A DNA stretch of 64,000 nucleotides from Pratylenchus scribneri (Eukaryota; Nematoda; Chromadorea; Rhabditida; Pratylenchidae): assembly GCA_030063045.1 (NCBI GenBank), contig JAQSEB010000065.1, positions 434,001 through 498,000 on the forward strand, written 5' to 3'. The notes beneath the pieces are model-generated. The model searched no databases, was not told the origin of the DNA, and saw only the letters and a list, made by a program, of their open reading frames with translations. A program made the translations under genes and the position numbers. Shown in pieces: positions 31,850 through 43,617 of the stretch; the stretch's first letter is position 1, and every line of letters begins with the position of its first letter.

Positions 31850-32080
31850 GAGAAAAGTTGAGCAGGGGAAGGAGGAGGGGGGGGGGGGGGGACGGGGAGG
31901 ATGGCGCAAAATATTGGGGAGGTATGGCCCAAATAGAGGCAGGGAATGGCTAAAAGATGGGGGAGGGCCAAAAGATGGGGAATGCAAGAATTGGGGGAAT
32001 TGGCCCAAAATGGAGAAGGATGGCCGAAAAATGAATGATGGGTGAGGGTAGGGAGAATTGGCCAAAATAAGGGATGGATC
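31850..32080. repeat. Purine-rich repeat with G-run (copy B)
   Basis: Counterpart of 25130-25680: repeated GGGAATGGC.AAAA and a G run near 31870-31888, about 0.35 kb upstream of the start of paralogue B. Confidence 0.7.
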
Positions 32081-32405
32081 ACGGGTGATTGCTTCTCAAA
32101 TGGAGAGGAAAGCTAAAATGGAGGATTGGTGATTGTAGTATGTGAAAAATATCGCTACAGAGATCGGATGAGACGAAATTCTCTCCGTGATTTTCCGAAA
32201 TCTCAGCCGAGATTACCTCTGGAAAACCGCAAATTTTTGTGGCCATTTTCGGTTAAGTTTTACCTATTATGCCAATTCTGTTTAAAATTTTTTCATTTTG
32301 CGGCAAATAATTAACAAAAATTTTTGTCTCTGGGGCCATTTTTGACATAGTATTCGGCAGAAGATTGGCACCTTTTGATCTGTGTTTTAATTTTGCCTTC
32401 AAAAT

Positions 32406-32644
32406 AGGTACTTGTGGACCTTGTATCCCCTTTTTGGGTCACCTTGGACAAGTGAGGAAAAAGTGAAGGGTCCCTCCTTTGATGTTAGGGTTTGGGTTTA
32501 GGATACATTTGAGATGATTTTTACATCATCCTAATCCAATCCCTAACATATCCTTGAATGATCCCAACCCTAAACCTGATGATCCATAGGGGGGACCAAG
32601 CACTTTTCAAAAAGGGGATACAAAGTCCACATCCACAAGTACCT
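32406..32644. mobile_element. Fold-back with TAGGG-like loop
   Basis: AGGTACTTGTGGACCTTGTA...TATCCCCTTTTT pairs with AAAAAGGGGATACAAAGTCC...CCACAAGTACCT. Inside, GTGAAGGGTCCCTCC pairs with GGGGGGACCAAGCAC. The loop has GGGTTTGGGTTTAGG and CCCTAA words. No firm target duplication. Confidence 0.75.
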
Positions 32645-32790
32645 CAAAATCTGCTAAATTTCGATAGAAAAATTAATCACAAAAAAAAAACAAAATTTGT
32701 AATATTAGAATTTATGCAAAAACAGGAATTAAAAAAGAAATATTTTACAATTCAATTCCATCATTAAATTCATATTTTGATGTGTATTAT

Positions 32791-32958
32791 TCACTTTCGG
32801 CGTCCAGCAATGTCCCAGCATGGATTGCACATTCGAAATGCATTCGGATTGTACAAATTGAAGAATTGGGCATCGACTTGTTCCATTATTATTTGGCCAA
32901 TTAAAACAATGAAAAGAATGGCCAAAAAAATGTGAATTAAAATTGAATTTATGGTCAT
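32791..32958 (-). CDS. 55-residue secreted peptide precursor, putatively amidated
   Basis: A single-exon open frame from ATG at 32958 to TGA at 32791. Residues 1 to about 31 are a hydrophobic signal peptide (core IFLAILFIVLIG). The rest is short: QFFNLYNPNAFRMCNPCWDI followed by AGRRK and stop. C-terminal Gly-Arg-Arg-Lys is the classical signal for dibasic cleavage and C-terminal amidation of neuropeptides. The two cysteines (CNPC) could form a small ring. Codon composition is less AT-rich than the flanks. I do not recognise the peptide family. Alternatives: a secreted small protein without processing, or chance. Confidence 0.55.
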   Translation of the reverse strand: MTINSILIHIFLAILFIVLIGQIIMEQVDAQFFNLYNPNAFRMCNPCWDIAGRRK

Positions 32959-33224
32959 TTTCATTTTGATTGGACAATTTTTGGTGATTGATCAATTTGT
33001 GTTTACGGTTTTTTTTCGAGGATATTTTTGGAGTAATAATTAGGTGTTTGTTTTGTCGCATTTTTATATTGGGAAAATCCGGAGCCGAAAATTTGTTCAC
33101 TATAAACAACAAAATAATTTAAAGGACTTTGGAGTCAAAAAGAGGACAGTCAGGTGTGTGTAAAAATTATTTGGATGGACCAATTTTGCAATCAAAAAAT
33201 GAAAACTTACTAAAAAGTAAAGAA

Positions 33225-33420
33225 AATAAACTGGTCGGTGCGCCAATGCAAAAACAAAACCCCTTGCGCGCTTTTAGAGTTCAATGGGTCATTACGTAAC
33301 AATTTTTGGATGGTTTTTGCTGGGCATATTGCATTAATAATCGACCACACACCACATAACGGTTGGAGTGTGTCAGCACCAAAATTAGTCAATTTTGTCG
33401 TGGTCGGCCGTTCTTGATCA
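33225..33420 (-). CDS. Possible exon with cysteine-peptidase-like QPLCGVW motif
   Basis: On the minus strand an open frame of about 60 residues contains TLQPLCGVWSIINAICPAK, followed by IQKLLRNDPL. The Q...CGVW arrangement resembles the oxyanion Gln and catalytic Cys region of Ulp1/C48-type peptidases, but the usual Asn/Asp before Cys is Leu here, and no other part of such a domain was assembled. An upstream open piece (33523-33600) reads FTHSAFCHWLDWS..P, which could hold the His, but phases do not join. It could be a pseudogene or one exon of an unseen gene. Confidence 0.25.
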
Positions 33421-33716
33421 ATGAGGCAGGAAAAAATTGTTCACGAAAATGAAAAATAAAAAAAACGAAAGCAATAAAATAGAAACTCCGTTATCATATA
33501 TAATAATGCCTACAAAGCACATTATTTTTTGGGAGGAATGGACCAATCTAACCAATGGCAAAATGCGGAATGCGTAAATTGGACTAAAATGGAGATCCAA
33601 TATCCTGATTTAATTGAACTCAAAGATGCAATAAAAACATTAATTAAGAAAAAATAATTTAATTTGGAATTGAATGATCAAAATCTAAAGATTAGCTAAT
33701 ATAGTTAATAATTCCG

Positions 33717-33791
33717 CCTGAATTGGACTAAATTAATTCCGCCCGTATCGGAGTAAATTAATTCCGCCTTTTTTTCACTAAATTAATCACA
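33717..33791. repeat. Three 25-bp tandem copies, related to Rh intron minisatellite
   Basis: TTCCGCC followed by 18 variable bases ending in TAAATTAA, three times in 75 bp. The reverse complement matches the 25-bp unit of 37950-38310 (GGCGGAATTAA...), so the same minisatellite family occurs in opposite orientation 4.2 kb away. Confidence 0.75.
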
Positions 33792-34069
33792 TCTATTCTA
33801 AAATAAAATAATTATATACTTGCACTACTACATTTTTGTAACAAATATTTCTGTTAGCTGACAGGATTACATTTCGTAGCTAATTTTATTTGCTAAATAA
33901 TGTACTTCCGCAGCTTTGACTTCACTCAGTCAACACTAAACTGTTTCGTTTCCTTTTTTATCTCGAATAATTTAGCAAAATTTGAAATATGGTTTAACAA
34001 TTATTGTGCGAATATATTCCTAGTCCATATCCATATTTATTGGTCAATCCATCCATTCAATTTCAATTC

Positions 34070-35263
34070 TTAATTGCCTCCACTCTTTGGATCCGGATTG
34101 CTTGTGGGCGGTTGCAATTGTCGGCAAAAAATGCAATGCATGTCCATCATATTATTGAAACGAGCACAACTAAAAATGGAAAATGATCAAAAAATATATA
34201 CCAGAAAAATTAAAATAAAAAATTACCCAGAACAGTGCCAATAAACTGCGGTAATCGTCGGGCTAAGGCTGTCCAACTCTTCGCCCTGCTGCTGTTCACT
34301 TGGTGTTGGTGTGTCAGATTCATAAATAATTGAAGTTTGAGTCTCCGGCAAAAACTTTTGTTGTGACGATGTGCCAATGCCAATCTGCTCCATCAATTGC
34401 GGTTGGATGAATTGTTGCTTTGTTGCTGTGGGTTGAATTTCCGCCGCTGATGGCACATGAGTGGCAACTGTTGCATCATAGCGCGCCTTCTTGATGGAAG
34501 TAGGCCCTCCCAATTGCGCTTCCAACCGAGGCAATTGTTGATGAGATGAAGTCCCAATAGCGGCCGACGATGTCCCAATGGTGGCTGATTCGATTGGCCC
34601 AATATTTTGAGGATGTTGAATGCCATGTTGCTGGCTTGGAGCTAAAATGAAAAGGGCAAAATATATTTATTTATATTGTTTTGCCGTAATAGTTTTAATC
34701 TTAAGGAATATTTTGTGAAAAAATTCCTAATTCCAAGTCCCCATTGTTCATCGCAAGAAATAATCATAATCACTAACTTTATATTGAAAAGTGGTTGAGG
34801 ATTTTAGAGATTTCTAAAAGGTGTTTTTGTATTTTAAATATATACCGTATTTATTCTATTTTAAGCCCCGGGACTCACCTCTAAATTTGTTATTTTTGAC
34901 ATGAATTTTTCGATGAGAGGGTTTAAAATAGAGACGGGGCTTTTAATAGAGACAGGACTTAAAATAGAATAAATACAGTAGCTTCTCAGAATTGTACTAG
35001 ATCATTCAATGAAATAATGCTAAAAAATAACCTTCGATAACAGGCATGGGCATGGGCATGGGCAGGGTGTTCGGCAAGTTAATTCCTTTGGCTTGAATAG
35101 CACGCTCCAGCAAAGCAATCCGGTCATTCAAACGATCATTCTCCTCTTTCAAACCGCGAACAACTCTATCATTCTCCTCTTTCAAATTTTTGATGTCCCC
35201 TTTCAAATTGTTGACAGCCAGCTCATTGACCTCAAGCATATTCTGCTTAAACTGGTCCGCATC
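34070..35263 (-). CDS. Coiled-coil, Q-rich protein with C-terminal Cys tail (5' end missing)
   Basis: Exons 35263-35032, 34641-34227 and 34169-34070 join in phase (1, 2) with GT-AG borders and end in TAA, giving 248 residues. The first exon seen is a heptad-patterned coiled coil (VNNLKGDIKNLKEEND, GLKEENDRLNDRIALLERAI), zipper-like, followed by a (PM)3 run. The second exon is low-complexity, rich in Q, S, T and P (IGTSSAAIGTSSHQQ, PSEQQQGEE). The third adds a Cys-rich tail (CARFNNMMDMHCIFCRQL). The exon at 35263 starts in phase 0 after an acceptor, so at least one 5' exon is missing. A transcription-factor-type zipper is possible, but no basic region was found. Product unknown. Confidence 0.65.
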
Positions 35264-37088
35264 CTATATTGAATTTGAAAAGTGAATTAAAATAAAATCA
35301 AGTTAATCGAATAATTTAATTTAAATTTATTTGCCCAATAACATTAACAAACCAATCCCGACCACAAATCGTCATTTTCGTCACCCCGTAAAATTTTTCG
35401 ATTAAAAAAATTGAAAAATTCTTCAGGTTTTAGGAAGAGACTTAAATCTTCCAGAAGTTTTCTAGGCATAGTTAATCCTTTAATTGACTGGTCTTTTTTA
35501 TTTGACATTCCGAATCCGATTTTGACAATTTTTGGACATAGAAAGAATTTTTGGATTGGATTTAAGAAAAAGTGACTGACGGGGGCGACTTCTCATGGGG
35601 AAAAGTGATTGTGGAGAGAGGGAGGGGTTGGCCGAATTTAGGCCAGACCTATTAAAAAGTACACATTGTTTTTCTAAAAAATGGGTTGAAACTATACTTA
35701 CTTGTCCTATTTATTGATTTTATATCTAATTTATGGCACTGCTTAATGTTTTAATAAAATAAATTATCTTGAAAATCTGAATTGCGCAGTTATGTTTTCC
35801 GTCAAATGTGAATTGGCTTCCATCAAATGTGAATGTATTGATTTTTGGGTCTCTCCATCCAACCACAATTCTCGATTTTCATTTGCCAGCGCCTCACCTT
35901 TCGAGAATCGAGACGAGAGAATTTTGGGTTGCCTAAATGGGAATGAAAATATTGTTTTATAGAATTTGTAGTTGGATTTAGTGAATTCATTATAATTAAG
36001 CCCAAAAGATCAAAAATATAATAAATTATTCAAATTGTACAATTCAAATTTGGCTCTCGGAAGCTCATTTTGGCATGAAATATTAAAATAATGTTGTTAT
36101 CAGATAAAAGTGAATGTGAACTAATTAAATAATTAATAAATTTAAAATAAAAATATTTCAGCCTGTTTATAATTGCCAAATAATAATCGATGAAATTATC
36201 TAAAATTGCCAAGTTATCAATATTTATTTTCTTATATTTCTGAGTTCATTTTAAAAAGGAATAATTTAAAATAGTTTTACTTTTTTTAAATTCATTTTCA
36301 TTCATAATTCACTAATAAAATTATTTACCATTTAGATTGGATGTGTCACATTTAATTAAAGTTCATTGGCCATTTTAACTTTTAAATTTTACCGCCTTTT
36401 CCTTTTCTCTCTCTCCAAAATTAATCGCATTAATATCAAATTTCTATTGACAATTAAAAATTCTCTTAATGCGAAATTTCTGATCGAGAAAATGGTCTAT
36501 CCGATCAGCCATCACCGATAATACATAATGTGGGCGGTGATAATAGAAATTAGAAAATTAAAAAAGTAATATAAGAAGGAAGGAAGGCCTTGATTTGAAC
36601 GATCTCCCCTTCATCCTTTTGTGAGAGGAAGGAAGGGGGATGAACGGTTTAATAAAAGAAGAGGCAAAGGTGGGAGATGCGCACACTTCCATTTATTAAT
36701 TTATCCTAATAAAATGGAAGGTAAAGAAGGAGAATTTTTTATCTGATTTGTCGATTGATAAAATATTGATAAAATAATTTTACATTATTTATTTCTTATT
36801 AGGAGACATTTTTAAAAAATATCGAAAAAAAGAAGTAATTTTTCGTTTCTTTATGGTCATCACTTTTTTCCGATAAATTGGCCAAATTGATGATTTTTTA
36901 CCTAAAAAATGTAGAATTAAAATTAAATTTTTCTGACCAAATTTAATGATTTTTTACTTAAAAATTGCTGATGAATTAAAATTTTTCACCACATTGTCTG
37001 TACATTTGTAATTATGAACAAAATTGCCGCCAGCAAATTTCACTTTATTCCTTATTCTCCTTTTAGATAGAAAAATTTCCATCATTAA
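35264..37088. other. Intergenic or 5' region, no firm exon
   Basis: 35790-35945 (minus) is open with an EALANENREL...SHLTEN stretch that could be a further coiled-coil exon of the 34070-35263 gene, but it has no usable donor in frame. 34845-34980 and 44390-44465 share TTTTCGATGAGAGGG.TTAAAATAGAGACGGGGCTT. The rest is AT-rich. Confidence 0.4.
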
Positions 37089-37094
37089 TTTCAG
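37089..37094 (+). promoter_or_regulatory. Possible trans-splice acceptor (TTTCAG) of Rh gene
   Basis: TTTCAG lies 21 bp before the first in-frame ATG (37115). Its sequence fits the nematode splice-leader acceptor consensus and no upstream exon in frame was found. Inference only. Confidence 0.4.
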
Positions 37095-37114
37095 AATTCC
37101 CTTTAGAGCGTGAA

Positions 37115-40100
37115 ATGCATAGAAAAGTCGGCGGCAACGCAATGAGCAACACTTTGCAACGACGCCAATTCTCTGTGTTGGCTTGCGTTTTTCAAACCAT
37201 TTTTGTTGCCCTATTTGCCACATTCGGCCAATTCCATAATCATGAGGAGGATAAACACAATCGGGTGCATGCAAATTATCCAATGTTCCAGGACATTCAT
37301 ACGATGGTAAATTTGTTTTTGGTGAATTAAAAATAAATTGATATTTATGTAAAGTAGTATAATAAGATTTTTATGGGTTTTTTAATTTTTATATCCCATC
37401 ATAATTTTAAACTTAAATATGTAAAAATATTTTTACGAAAATTAAATTTAAAATTTAAAAATGATGTTTTAAAATATTTTTGAAACCAAATTTTAGGGAC
37501 CAAAAATCTTGAAATGATCTTTAAAAAAATAATATAGGAAATTATTCGATTTTATAAAATAAAAAATTCAACTATTAATTTAAAATTAATAATAAAAATA
37601 TTAAATTATAGAATTTTTCGTGCAGGTGATCATTGGATTCGGTTTCCTGCTTTCATTTCTGAAGAAATATGGCCTCTCGGCGCTTTCAATCAATTTGTTA
37701 CTCTGTTCATTCGTCATGCAATATGCACTTTTGTTGCGGGGATTCATGAGCCCCGAATTTTTGCGGACTGGACTTTGTACAATTTCTATTGATGAGTTCG
37801 TATGAAATTATTAAAAAAAATATAAGTAAAAAATTCTTTTTTTAAAAAATATTTTTATAAATATTTGTGATGATTCATTAAATTTAATGTAATTAATAAA
37901 AAATTGCTAACTTTTATTAAACAAATGGGATGTAACATAAGCGGAATTAAAACTTAGTCAATTAGGCGGAATTAAAACTTAGTCAACCAGGCGGAATTAA
38001 AACTTAGTCAACCAGGCGGAATTAAAACTTAGTCAACCAGGCGGAATTAAAACTTAGTCAACCAGGCGGAATTAAAACTTAGTCAACAAGGCGGAATTAA
38101 AACTTAGTCAACCAGGCGGAATTAAAACTTAGTCAAACAGGCGGAATTAAAACTTAGTCAACCAGGCGGAATTAAAACTTAGTCAACCAGGCGGAAATAA
38201 AACTTAGTCAACCAGGCGGAATAAAAACTTAGTCAACCAGGCGGAAATAAAACTTAGTCAACCAGGCGGAATAAAAACTTAGTCAACCAGGCGGAATTAA
38301 AAACAGGCGGAATATAAAAAAGGGAATTAAATATATTGAAACAATAATCGGAATTATTTGTCTCTTCAAGACAAAATAATTTAATAAACAAAACTTACTA
38401 GATTATTTATTCATGATTAAATTAAATCAAAATATTTTTATTTTTTGAAATATAATTTTCCACATTTTTGAATATTTTAATAATTTACTAGGTTCAAAAT
38501 ATTTATTTTATTTAGATTAGTACAAGCGGATTTATCATGTGTGACCGTTTTGATAACAATGGGTGTTTTGCTAGGACGACTGACCCCAGTCCAATTTCTT
38601 GTCCTTGCCTTTTTGGAAACTTCGATCACTGTTTTGCTCGAACATCTACTCTACAATTTGCTATTTGTAAGCTGAAATTTTGTCAATTTTAAATTTAATT
38701 TACAGTACTATGAGAATATAAATACAAAATTATTAAAAATAATAATTTCTAAAAATATATCAAAAATTTGCACAGATAAACGATGCAGGCCGATCTCTAG
38801 TCGTTCATTGTTTTGGGGCCTATTTTGGACTAGCGGCTGCAAAAATTTGCCATAAGCGGAATACAATGGTAGTGGACGACGATGAAACACACGGGCAAAG
38901 TTTTGAGCTTTTCGCCATGCTTGGTTAATTAAAAATTTAAAAAAAAACAGACTTATGATTTTACTTTAAAGGCACTCTCTTCATTTGGTCCTTTTTCCCC
39001 TCATTCAATGCCGGTTCCATCCCACATTCAACACCCGAAATGCGACATCGTGCGTTTTTGAACAGCTATTTGGCTATGGTATACCTTCAAAATTATTCAT
39101 TAATTATTAAATATTAACAAAAAATTGCAAAAATATTACTGTAGAACATCCTCTAATTCCCCCTCTCTAATAATCCTTTACTCTCGATTTTTGAGAATTC
39201 ATAGCTTCTGGGCATGTCGAACTTCAAAAATTTTTTTTTGCATTTTCTTGGTGCCTAAAATTTCACATTTGATATAATTTAATGAAAATGTCTACCAATT
39301 AAAGAATTAACCCTTAATTTTACCAATTTTTGAGGGTTTAAAAAATAATTCTCTATATAAAAATTTAAAAAAATGTTTACGATATTTAAATTATTTATGT
39401 CTTACTTTATAAATATTAAAAATTTAGTTAAAAAATAATTTATTTAATTTCCAGGCAGCCTGCACCACTGCCACGTTCATGCTCAGCTCTCTCGCCGACC
39501 ATTTGGGCCGTTTCAATATGGCCCATATCCAGAGTTCATCGCTGGCCGGTGGTATTGCCATTGGTGCTGTTGCAAATGTAAAAGATTAAACTAAAAGAAA
39601 TACAAAAAATTATTTTTAAATTTAGGTCATCCTTTACCCACATCATGCTATAGTTGTGGGTGCCGCAGCCGCTCTTTTCTCTGTTCTGGGTCATGTTTAT
39701 GTGACGGTGAGTAAATTTTTTTTAGACAAAAGGGAAATAAAAAGATAAAATTATTAATTTAAATTTTAAAGACATTTTAAAATAATGGAAAAAATTTTTT
39801 TAAATTATAATTAAATAATTTCAAAATTTTTAATATTTTTTCTACCCATAAATTATTCAAATGATAAAAATATTATAAAATATAAAATTTTATATATGAA
39901 AAATAATTTATTTCGAGGCATTCTGGCTCAAAAAATATAAAAAATATTCAAAAAATATTATAATTAAAAAAAGATCGTTTTCCCTAATTATTGGTTAAAC
40001 TCTTAAAAAAATTTTCATTTCTTTTTAATTATTTTTTTTTGCTATAATCACAAAAACATCAGGCATTGGAATGACTGAAAAATAAATAATAAAAAATACT

Positions 40101-42439
40101 AAATTTTTTGTGGATTTTTTCTAAATAAAAAAATTCCAATTTATAGCCAAAAGTTTTGGAAAAGCGATTGAGCATCCAAGACACTTGTGGCGCCCATTCT
40201 CTCCATGGATTGCCTTCTCTTTTGGCTGGGGTAAATCGAAAAAAAATTTTAATTAAAATTTTCGCATTTATTTTTAGTTTCTCAGTGCACTTTTTGTGTT
40301 ACTCTACGAGCCTTCGGAATATGGCCCGAATTTTGTGGAGCAATACGGTGCAATCTATCCTCAATGGAAGGGATCCGGACAGCGTGGCGCATTCCGCGAT
40401 TTGAGGACCCAAGGTGAACTTTATGCCTTAAGGCATTAAAAAATAATACAGAAATGTAAATGGGATAAATTTATTTTTATTTGGAAAGGCAAAAATTAAA
40501 AATAAGGCCTAAATTGGGATACTTTTTAGTTTTTATTGATGATATTCATCAAAAAAAGATAAATTATATTACCATTTACCTATTTTTGAATGGAGAATAT
40601 TATAATATTTATTTTCCCCTAGAAATTCTAATTAAATATAAATTTAAATTGAATTTAAATCAAAGATTGAAGAATTTTCTGCTAAAAGTGTGAAAATTAA
40701 TTCACTTTTCTTCATAACTTTTTGGATATTGCCAAATTTCGAATTATCTTATTCTTTTCCTATTAAAATTTTAAATGGTTTTCCATGGCATTTTTATAAA
40801 GGCATTTCCATCACATTCTTTAAATATTATAAATATTTCCCTCAAAATTGTTTGTTTGTTCAGCATTTTTCCAACTTGCCGGCCTAGCATTGACCTTCTT
40901 CACCGCAATCATCGGCGGCCTTTTCTGCGGTTGGGTGATGAATTGGTCCCTGCTAAACCAAGTACAGCCAAGGCCATCATATGAGGACACTACCTACTAT
41001 TTGAATGCGGAATTCTCTCTTTATGGAAATGTAAGATTTTTTAATATTTTATTAAATAATTAGAATTCTCTCTCTTTTTGGGAATTGTGAGCCCGAATTT
41101 TATTTTATTAATTAATTTTTGAGGAATCCAATGGAATTGGTTTACAAATTTTTAAGAAAATTTTTACCAAATATGCCCAATAGTAATTTAAAAGGACAAA
41201 ATCAACATATCCATTCCTTCTGTTTTTGGATGAGAATGAATTTACATAAAACCAAAAAATTGGGGAAAATGAAAATAGAAAAGAATAATAGACAACATCA
41301 AGGAAAAAATTCTTTCAAATTGATTAAATCATTTATAAATAAAAATGTTGAAAAGTTTAAAACGATTCACTAAATAAATTACTCCAATAGCCAATTTATC
41401 TTTTCGGAAGCATTTTTATTATTTTATTAATTAATTATTGAGGAATATCCAGTGAATTTGCTATCAAATTTTTTGGAAAATTTTAACCTTAATAATATAA
41501 GATTTTTAAAACCAACATTCATTATTCATGAAGTCAAAAAATTGTGGGAAAATTAAAATGGAATAATTGATTTTTGATTTTTTAAACATTGATGAAAATT
41601 GAAAAGTATTTCACTAAATTGTAATTACCCCAATAGCCAACATTTATCTTTTCGGGCATCCACGAGGGACACCTTCACCAAAAAATATGAGTAAGTGAAA
41701 AGACTCGGAGTCGAAATAAGGGAAAATTTTCATTGAATTTATTTGCCTGAATGCATTTATTCCTTTATGGGAAGCAAATGGATAGGCACAGCAGAAGAGT
41801 TTTTTTCCCTTCTCCCATTCTCTTTGCTTTTTATATTCTTTTTCTCTTTTCCTCTTCTTAAAGAAGAGGTCATTCATTTTTCATTCCTCTTGTTTAAAAG
41901 GGCTTATTCATGAAGGAATAAAAATAATGAATACCTAAATTAAAATTAATTAATTATTTATTTATTTATTAAGTTTTAAAATGCATTAAATTAATATATT
42001 AAAATTAAATAATTGAAATTAATTGTATATAATATAAAATACCGTAAATCCTCTAATAGAATCCCATGGGCTTATAAATTTCAGAGACCCCCTCTTAAGG
42101 AGGGAAATTTTCGAAAATTTTGAAAAACAAAAATGCTTATTTCGGCTTAATTTCAATTAGAATTGGTTTTTTTGTGTAAAAATTTCAATGGATAGGGGGG
42201 CTTCTTTCAGAGGATTTATGGTATTACAATTAAAATGCAATTAATTCCACCATTATTAATAACAATTCCCCAATTAATTTCTCATAAAATCATACACACA
42301 GTTGGACCATACCACGGGATTGGGCAGCCCAACGGACACAATCCATCGTGGTGGATGTAATAAATATCAACCATTGGACATTGAGGCCGCATTGAAAGCA
42401 GTGCGCAGCGGATGCATGGAACCGAATGCCATTTTTTAA
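37115..42439 (+). CDS. Rh-type ammonium transporter (11 exons)
   Basis: Exons: 37115-37306, 37626-37795, 38516-38666, 38776-38923, 38972-39078, 39455-39577, 39626-39706, 40147-40230, 40278-40413, 40864-41030 and 42302-42439; 498 residues, ending in TAA. Rh/Amt family membrane channel for NH3/NH4+ (and possibly CO2). Family signatures in order: NYPMFQDIH, IGFGFLLSFLKKYG, QADLSCVTVLITMGVLLG, VVHCFGAYFGLAAA (first pore His), FFPSFNAG, LNSYLAMAACTTATFM, SSLAGGIAIGAVAN, HAIVVGAAAALFSVLGH, IQDTCGAHSLHGLPSLLAG (second pore His in the LHG motif), then a last membrane segment and a cytosolic tail. Length fits the family. The start could also be the second ATG at 37142 (MSNTLQRRQF). The exon 2 donor needed for phase is GTTCGT, a weak site; the nearby GTATGA would break frame. 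Introns run from 48 nt to 1.27 kb. Coding exons are clearly less AT-rich than the introns. The C. elegans counterparts are rhr-1 and rhr-2; I cannot say which this matches. Confidence 0.95.
37950..38310 (+). repeat. 25-bp minisatellite in Rh intron 2
   Basis: About 14 copies of AGGCGGAATTAAAACTTAGTC plus AACC. The first and last copies are diverged. Single-base variants (AATAAAAACTT, AAATAAAACTT) alternate near the right end. There are no unique spacers, so it is a simple tandem array. It lies between exons 2 and 3. Confidence 0.95.
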
Positions 42440-43195
42440 TACTTACAAAAATTACCCAATAATTGTACAATAAATATGATTCGGAAATTGAATAAATTTG
42501 TCATATATTTTAATTTTGGCCAATAGGGAATTATTTTAAAAATTCTATTCATTTATGTTGCTGGCTGATTGGCATTTAATTATTGGGTAAATTAAATATA
42601 TATAAATTTAATATTATTACATTTTTCAAATGTATTTTATTTAATTTTTATTATAAATAATAAAATAATTATAATATTATGTTTAATTAAAATTAAAAGT
42701 AATTATTATCAAGGCAGATTATATTGGATTGATGAATGAAATCAAAAGAAAATAAAGCAAAATATCAATGTTTAGATCATGTATCTGTCATGAAAAATGT
42801 GATCTTTTAAAATTGTCAATATATTAATTAGTGGACATTAGTTGAGGATTCCAGAGATTGTCATCAAAGAATGTGTCCATTCACATTCGTTTTTGGTTGC
42901 TAAAATATTGCCGCTCAACATCCAAAATTGCTTGATCCGGCATTTTACGTACAAATTCCGTAATGTGAAGTGATTTGATCGCATTTTCAGGAAGAACACT
43001 TAAATAGGGGTCAATATAAGCAATAAAAAATTTTATAGTTTTGATTTTTATACACTTATTAATTTATTTAAAAAATTAACTCTTTGAAGAATAGATAAAG
43101 AATTTTAAATTTAAAAAATTTTATTTATTATTATTTAATTATTGGTTGATTAATACACTTAGTTATGTGATTAAAATTAATTAATAAAGGGGAAA
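42440..43195. other. AT-rich sequence between convergent genes
   Basis: The 3' side of the Rh gene and downstream side of the minus-strand gene ending at 43816. No exon-like sequence; 42840-43010 is slightly less AT-rich but has no coherent frame. Confidence 0.5.
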
Positions 43196-43617
43196 TATTT
43201 AAAATGCCAAATAAATTATTGAAAGTGCCAAATAGAGTATTGAAAATGCCAAATAAAGTAATAATAGATAGATTTTAACGGTTTAGTGGTTTGTCATAGA
43301 CCCCTAAACCTTATACCCAATCGATGATCTCGTCAAGGCGCATCGAATGATGTATAATTGGTTTGACTTTAACCAATGTTAAAATAGTTTTGAACCAAAA
43401 ACAAAAGGATGGTTTAAACGGTTTAATACCTTTAATTTTAGGCCAAAACACTACCAAATATATACCATTCGATGCTCCTTGACGAGATCTATCGATTCGG
43501 TATAGGGTTTAGGGGTCTAGAACAAATCACTAAACCGTTAAAATCTTTTATTACTTTATTTGGCATTTTCAATATTTTATTTGGCATTTTCAATAATTTA
43601 TTTGGCATTTTAAATAC
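43196..43617. mobile_element. Fold-back element, core-motif family
   Basis: Three AAATGCCAAATAAA-type words at the left (43201-43262) are mirrored by three TTTGGCATTTT words at the right. Inside, TAACGGTTTAGTG pairs with CACTAAACCGTTA. Core words: GATCTCGTCAAGGCGCATCG (43326) and TCGATGCTCCTTGACGAGAT (43467). It is closest to the 21834-22143 element. Confidence 0.8.

Larger units (their letters stand above)
26485..32100. repeat. Segmental duplication, copy B
   Basis: Direct-orientation partner of 18705-25690 (see there). Exon order, sizes of exons 1 and 3 (43 and 169 nt) and all intron phases are conserved. Private insertions here are 27492-28620, 27912-28562 and 29748-30549. Confidence 0.85.

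Noticed and set aside
37950..38310. Regular repeats that could suggest a CRISPR array
   Set aside because: The units follow each other directly every 25 bp with no unique spacers, and lie in an intron of a nuclear nematode gene.
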